The notes under the pieces: generated by a model
Seen by the model: the letters and a program-made list of their open reading frames with translations, nothing else
What the model was told of the DNA's origin: nothing
Databases searched by the model: none
NCBI GenBank assembly: GCA_900770325.1
Contig: CAAGKE010000150.1
Coordinates: 1-6,677 of the forward strand
Length of the DNA: 6,677 bases
Reading direction: 5' to 3'
Source: Lachnospiraceae bacterium
Lineage (GTDB): Bacteria > Bacillota > Clostridia > Lachnospirales > Lachnospiraceae
Shown: positions 5,755 through 6,677 of the stretch, one piece after another
How positions within the stretch are numbered: position 1 is the first letter of the stretch
How the letters are laid out: every line of letters begins with the position of its first letter
Translations under genes and position numbers: made by a program

Positions 5755-6677
5755 GTGATCAAAGATAATCAAAAATATTTTAACAGGCTGCATGTAGTAC
5801 TGGATGCGCTGATCGTGGCGTTTTCTTATGTGCTTGCCTGGTATATTCAGCTTCATATTATTGTAAAAGGAACAGCCGGTACGCTGCCGGTGCAGACCTA
5901 TATGTCTGCACTGATTTTTCTGGTGCCGGGTTTTTTGCTGCTTTACTATGGTTTTAATCTCTATACGCCCAAGCGGGTGCAGGGACGGAGACTGGAAGTC
6001 AGCAATATTTTCTGTGCCAATGCAGTGGGGCTTTTGCTGTTCATGTTCGTGCTGTATCTGATCAATGAGCAGGATTTCTCCCGTAACATGATCTTCATGT
6101 TTATCGGCATCAACTTTGTACTTACGGTGATCGAGCGGAATGTGATCCGCCTGATACTGAGGAATATCCGGCGCCGGGGCATGAATCTGAAGCATATCGT
6201 TCTGGTGGGCTACAGCAGGGCGGCAGAGGAATACATTGACCGTATCGTGCAGAATCCCCAGTGGGGATATCAGGTGAACGGCATCCTGGATGATACCGTA
6301 TCCACAGGAACATTGTATCACAATATACCGGTGATCGGTTCTACCGGCAGTCTGGAACAGCTTCTGGAACGGAACAATCTGGATGAGATCGCCATTACTC
6401 TGGGACTGAGTGAGTTTTATAAATTGAAAAAAATTGTGGCTACCTGTGAAAAATCGGGGGTACATACCAAATTTATTCCCGATTATTATGATATTATTCC
6501 CACGCGTCCTTACACAGAGGATCTCCAGGGCCTTCCGGTGATCAACATCCGGCATGTGCCTCTGACCAATACCTTCAATATGATGATAAAACGGGCTATG
6601 GATATCGCAGGATCGCTGGTGTGTATTGTATTGTTTTCTCCGGTTATGCTGGTGACCGCGGTCTCCATAAAAGCCAC
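5755..6677 (+). CDS. Polyprenyl-phosphate sugar-1-phosphate transferase (WcaJ type), 3' end outside window
   Basis: The frame runs open from GTG 5755 to the right edge, giving 307 residues of a protein family usually about 460-480 long. Four hydrophobic segments (about 13-37, 48-68, 83-104, 111-127) are followed by a basic loop and a Rossmann-like domain beginning HIVLVGYSRAAEEY (147-160), as in WcaJ and related initiating enzymes. The conserved bacterial sugar-transferase domain opens with TFNMMIKRAMDIAGS (273-287) and continues into a membrane segment with Ser295-Pro296, which matches the helix-breaking Ser-Pro of the re-entrant helix described in PglC-type enzymes. The catalytic Asp-Glu pair lies beyond the window. 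The family transfers a hexose-1-phosphate (glucose or galactose in characterised cases) from a UDP-sugar to undecaprenyl phosphate, the first step of repeat-unit assembly at the inner membrane. The sugar here is unknown. Placement directly after two glycosyltransferases supports one shared pathway. Confidence 0.9.
   Translation, partial: MIKDNQKYFNRLHVVLDALIVAFSYVLAWYIQLHIIVKGTAGTLPVQTYMSALIFLVPGFLLLYYGFNLYTPKRVQGRRLEVSNIFCANAVGLLLFMFVLYLINEQDFSRNMIFMFIGINFVLTVIERNVIRLILRNIRRRGMNLKHIVLVGYSRAAEEYIDRIVQNPQWGYQVNGILDDTVSTGTLYHNIPVIGSTGSLEQLLERNNLDEIAITLGLSEFYKLKKIVATCEKSGVHTKFIPDYYDIIPTRPYTEDLQGLPVINIRHVPLTNTFNMMIKRAMDIAGSLVCIVLFSPVMLVTAVSIKA

Noticed and set aside
5736..5768. Short ATG open frame (10 codons) between the second glycosyltransferase and the sugar-phosphate transferase
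   Set aside because: It has no ribosome site, contains the Shine-Dalgarno of the next gene, and overlaps that gene's start in another frame.
5698..6555. Minus-strand open frame (285 codons) opposite the sugar-phosphate transferase
   Set aside because: The + strand encodes a clear WcaJ-type protein across the same bases; the antisense product is His/Gln-rich with no domain.

Overview
The window is a one-directional (+ strand) stretch of a surface-polysaccharide (capsule, exopolysaccharide or cell-wall glycopolymer) biosynthesis locus. It holds six protein-coding genes; the first is cut by the left edge and the last by the right edge. Roughly balanced base composition by eye, strong AGGAGG-type ribosome sites, a YfhO-type membrane protein and this gene mix suggest a low-to-mid-GC Firmicute, most likely a gut clostridium of the Lachnospiraceae type. 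That assignment is inference; no rRNA or other marker gene is present.

Layout: (1) 1-795, C-terminal part of a YfhO-family membrane protein. (2) A 73-nt gap with a convincing extended -10 promoter. (3) 869-1303 and 1287-1631, two overlapping genes for four-helix EamA/SMR-type membrane proteins that look like the halves of a heterodimeric transporter or flippase. (4) 1710-2843, a WecE/RffA-type sugar aminotransferase (PLP enzyme). (5) A 98-nt gap with a candidate promoter and a 9-bp hairpin. (6) 2942-4756, a tandem two-domain GT2 glycosyltransferase. (7) 4770-5729, a single-domain GT2 glycosyltransferase. (8) 5755 to the right edge, the N-terminal two thirds of a WcaJ-type polyprenyl-phosphate sugar-1-phosphate transferase.

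How they may work together: the WcaJ-type enzyme would load the first sugar phosphate onto undecaprenyl phosphate. The three GT2 domains would extend the lipid-linked repeat unit. The WecE-type enzyme would supply a dTDP-linked 4-amino-4,6-dideoxy sugar. The small-transporter pair and the YfhO protein resemble the flippase and outer-face transferase halves of a lipid-linked decoration pathway. This half recalls, in logic but not in homology of every part, the arn (aminoarabinose) system of Gram-negative bacteria. No polymerase, Wzx flippase, dTDP-sugar nucleotidyltransferase/dehydratase or polyprenyl-phosphate monosaccharide synthase is in view, so the locus continues outside the window.

No RNA genes, CRISPR arrays, insertion sequences or attachment sites were seen. 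No stretch longer than 300 bases lacks a gene. No convincing intrinsic terminator was found between any of the genes, consistent with read-through along the cluster plus internal promoters.
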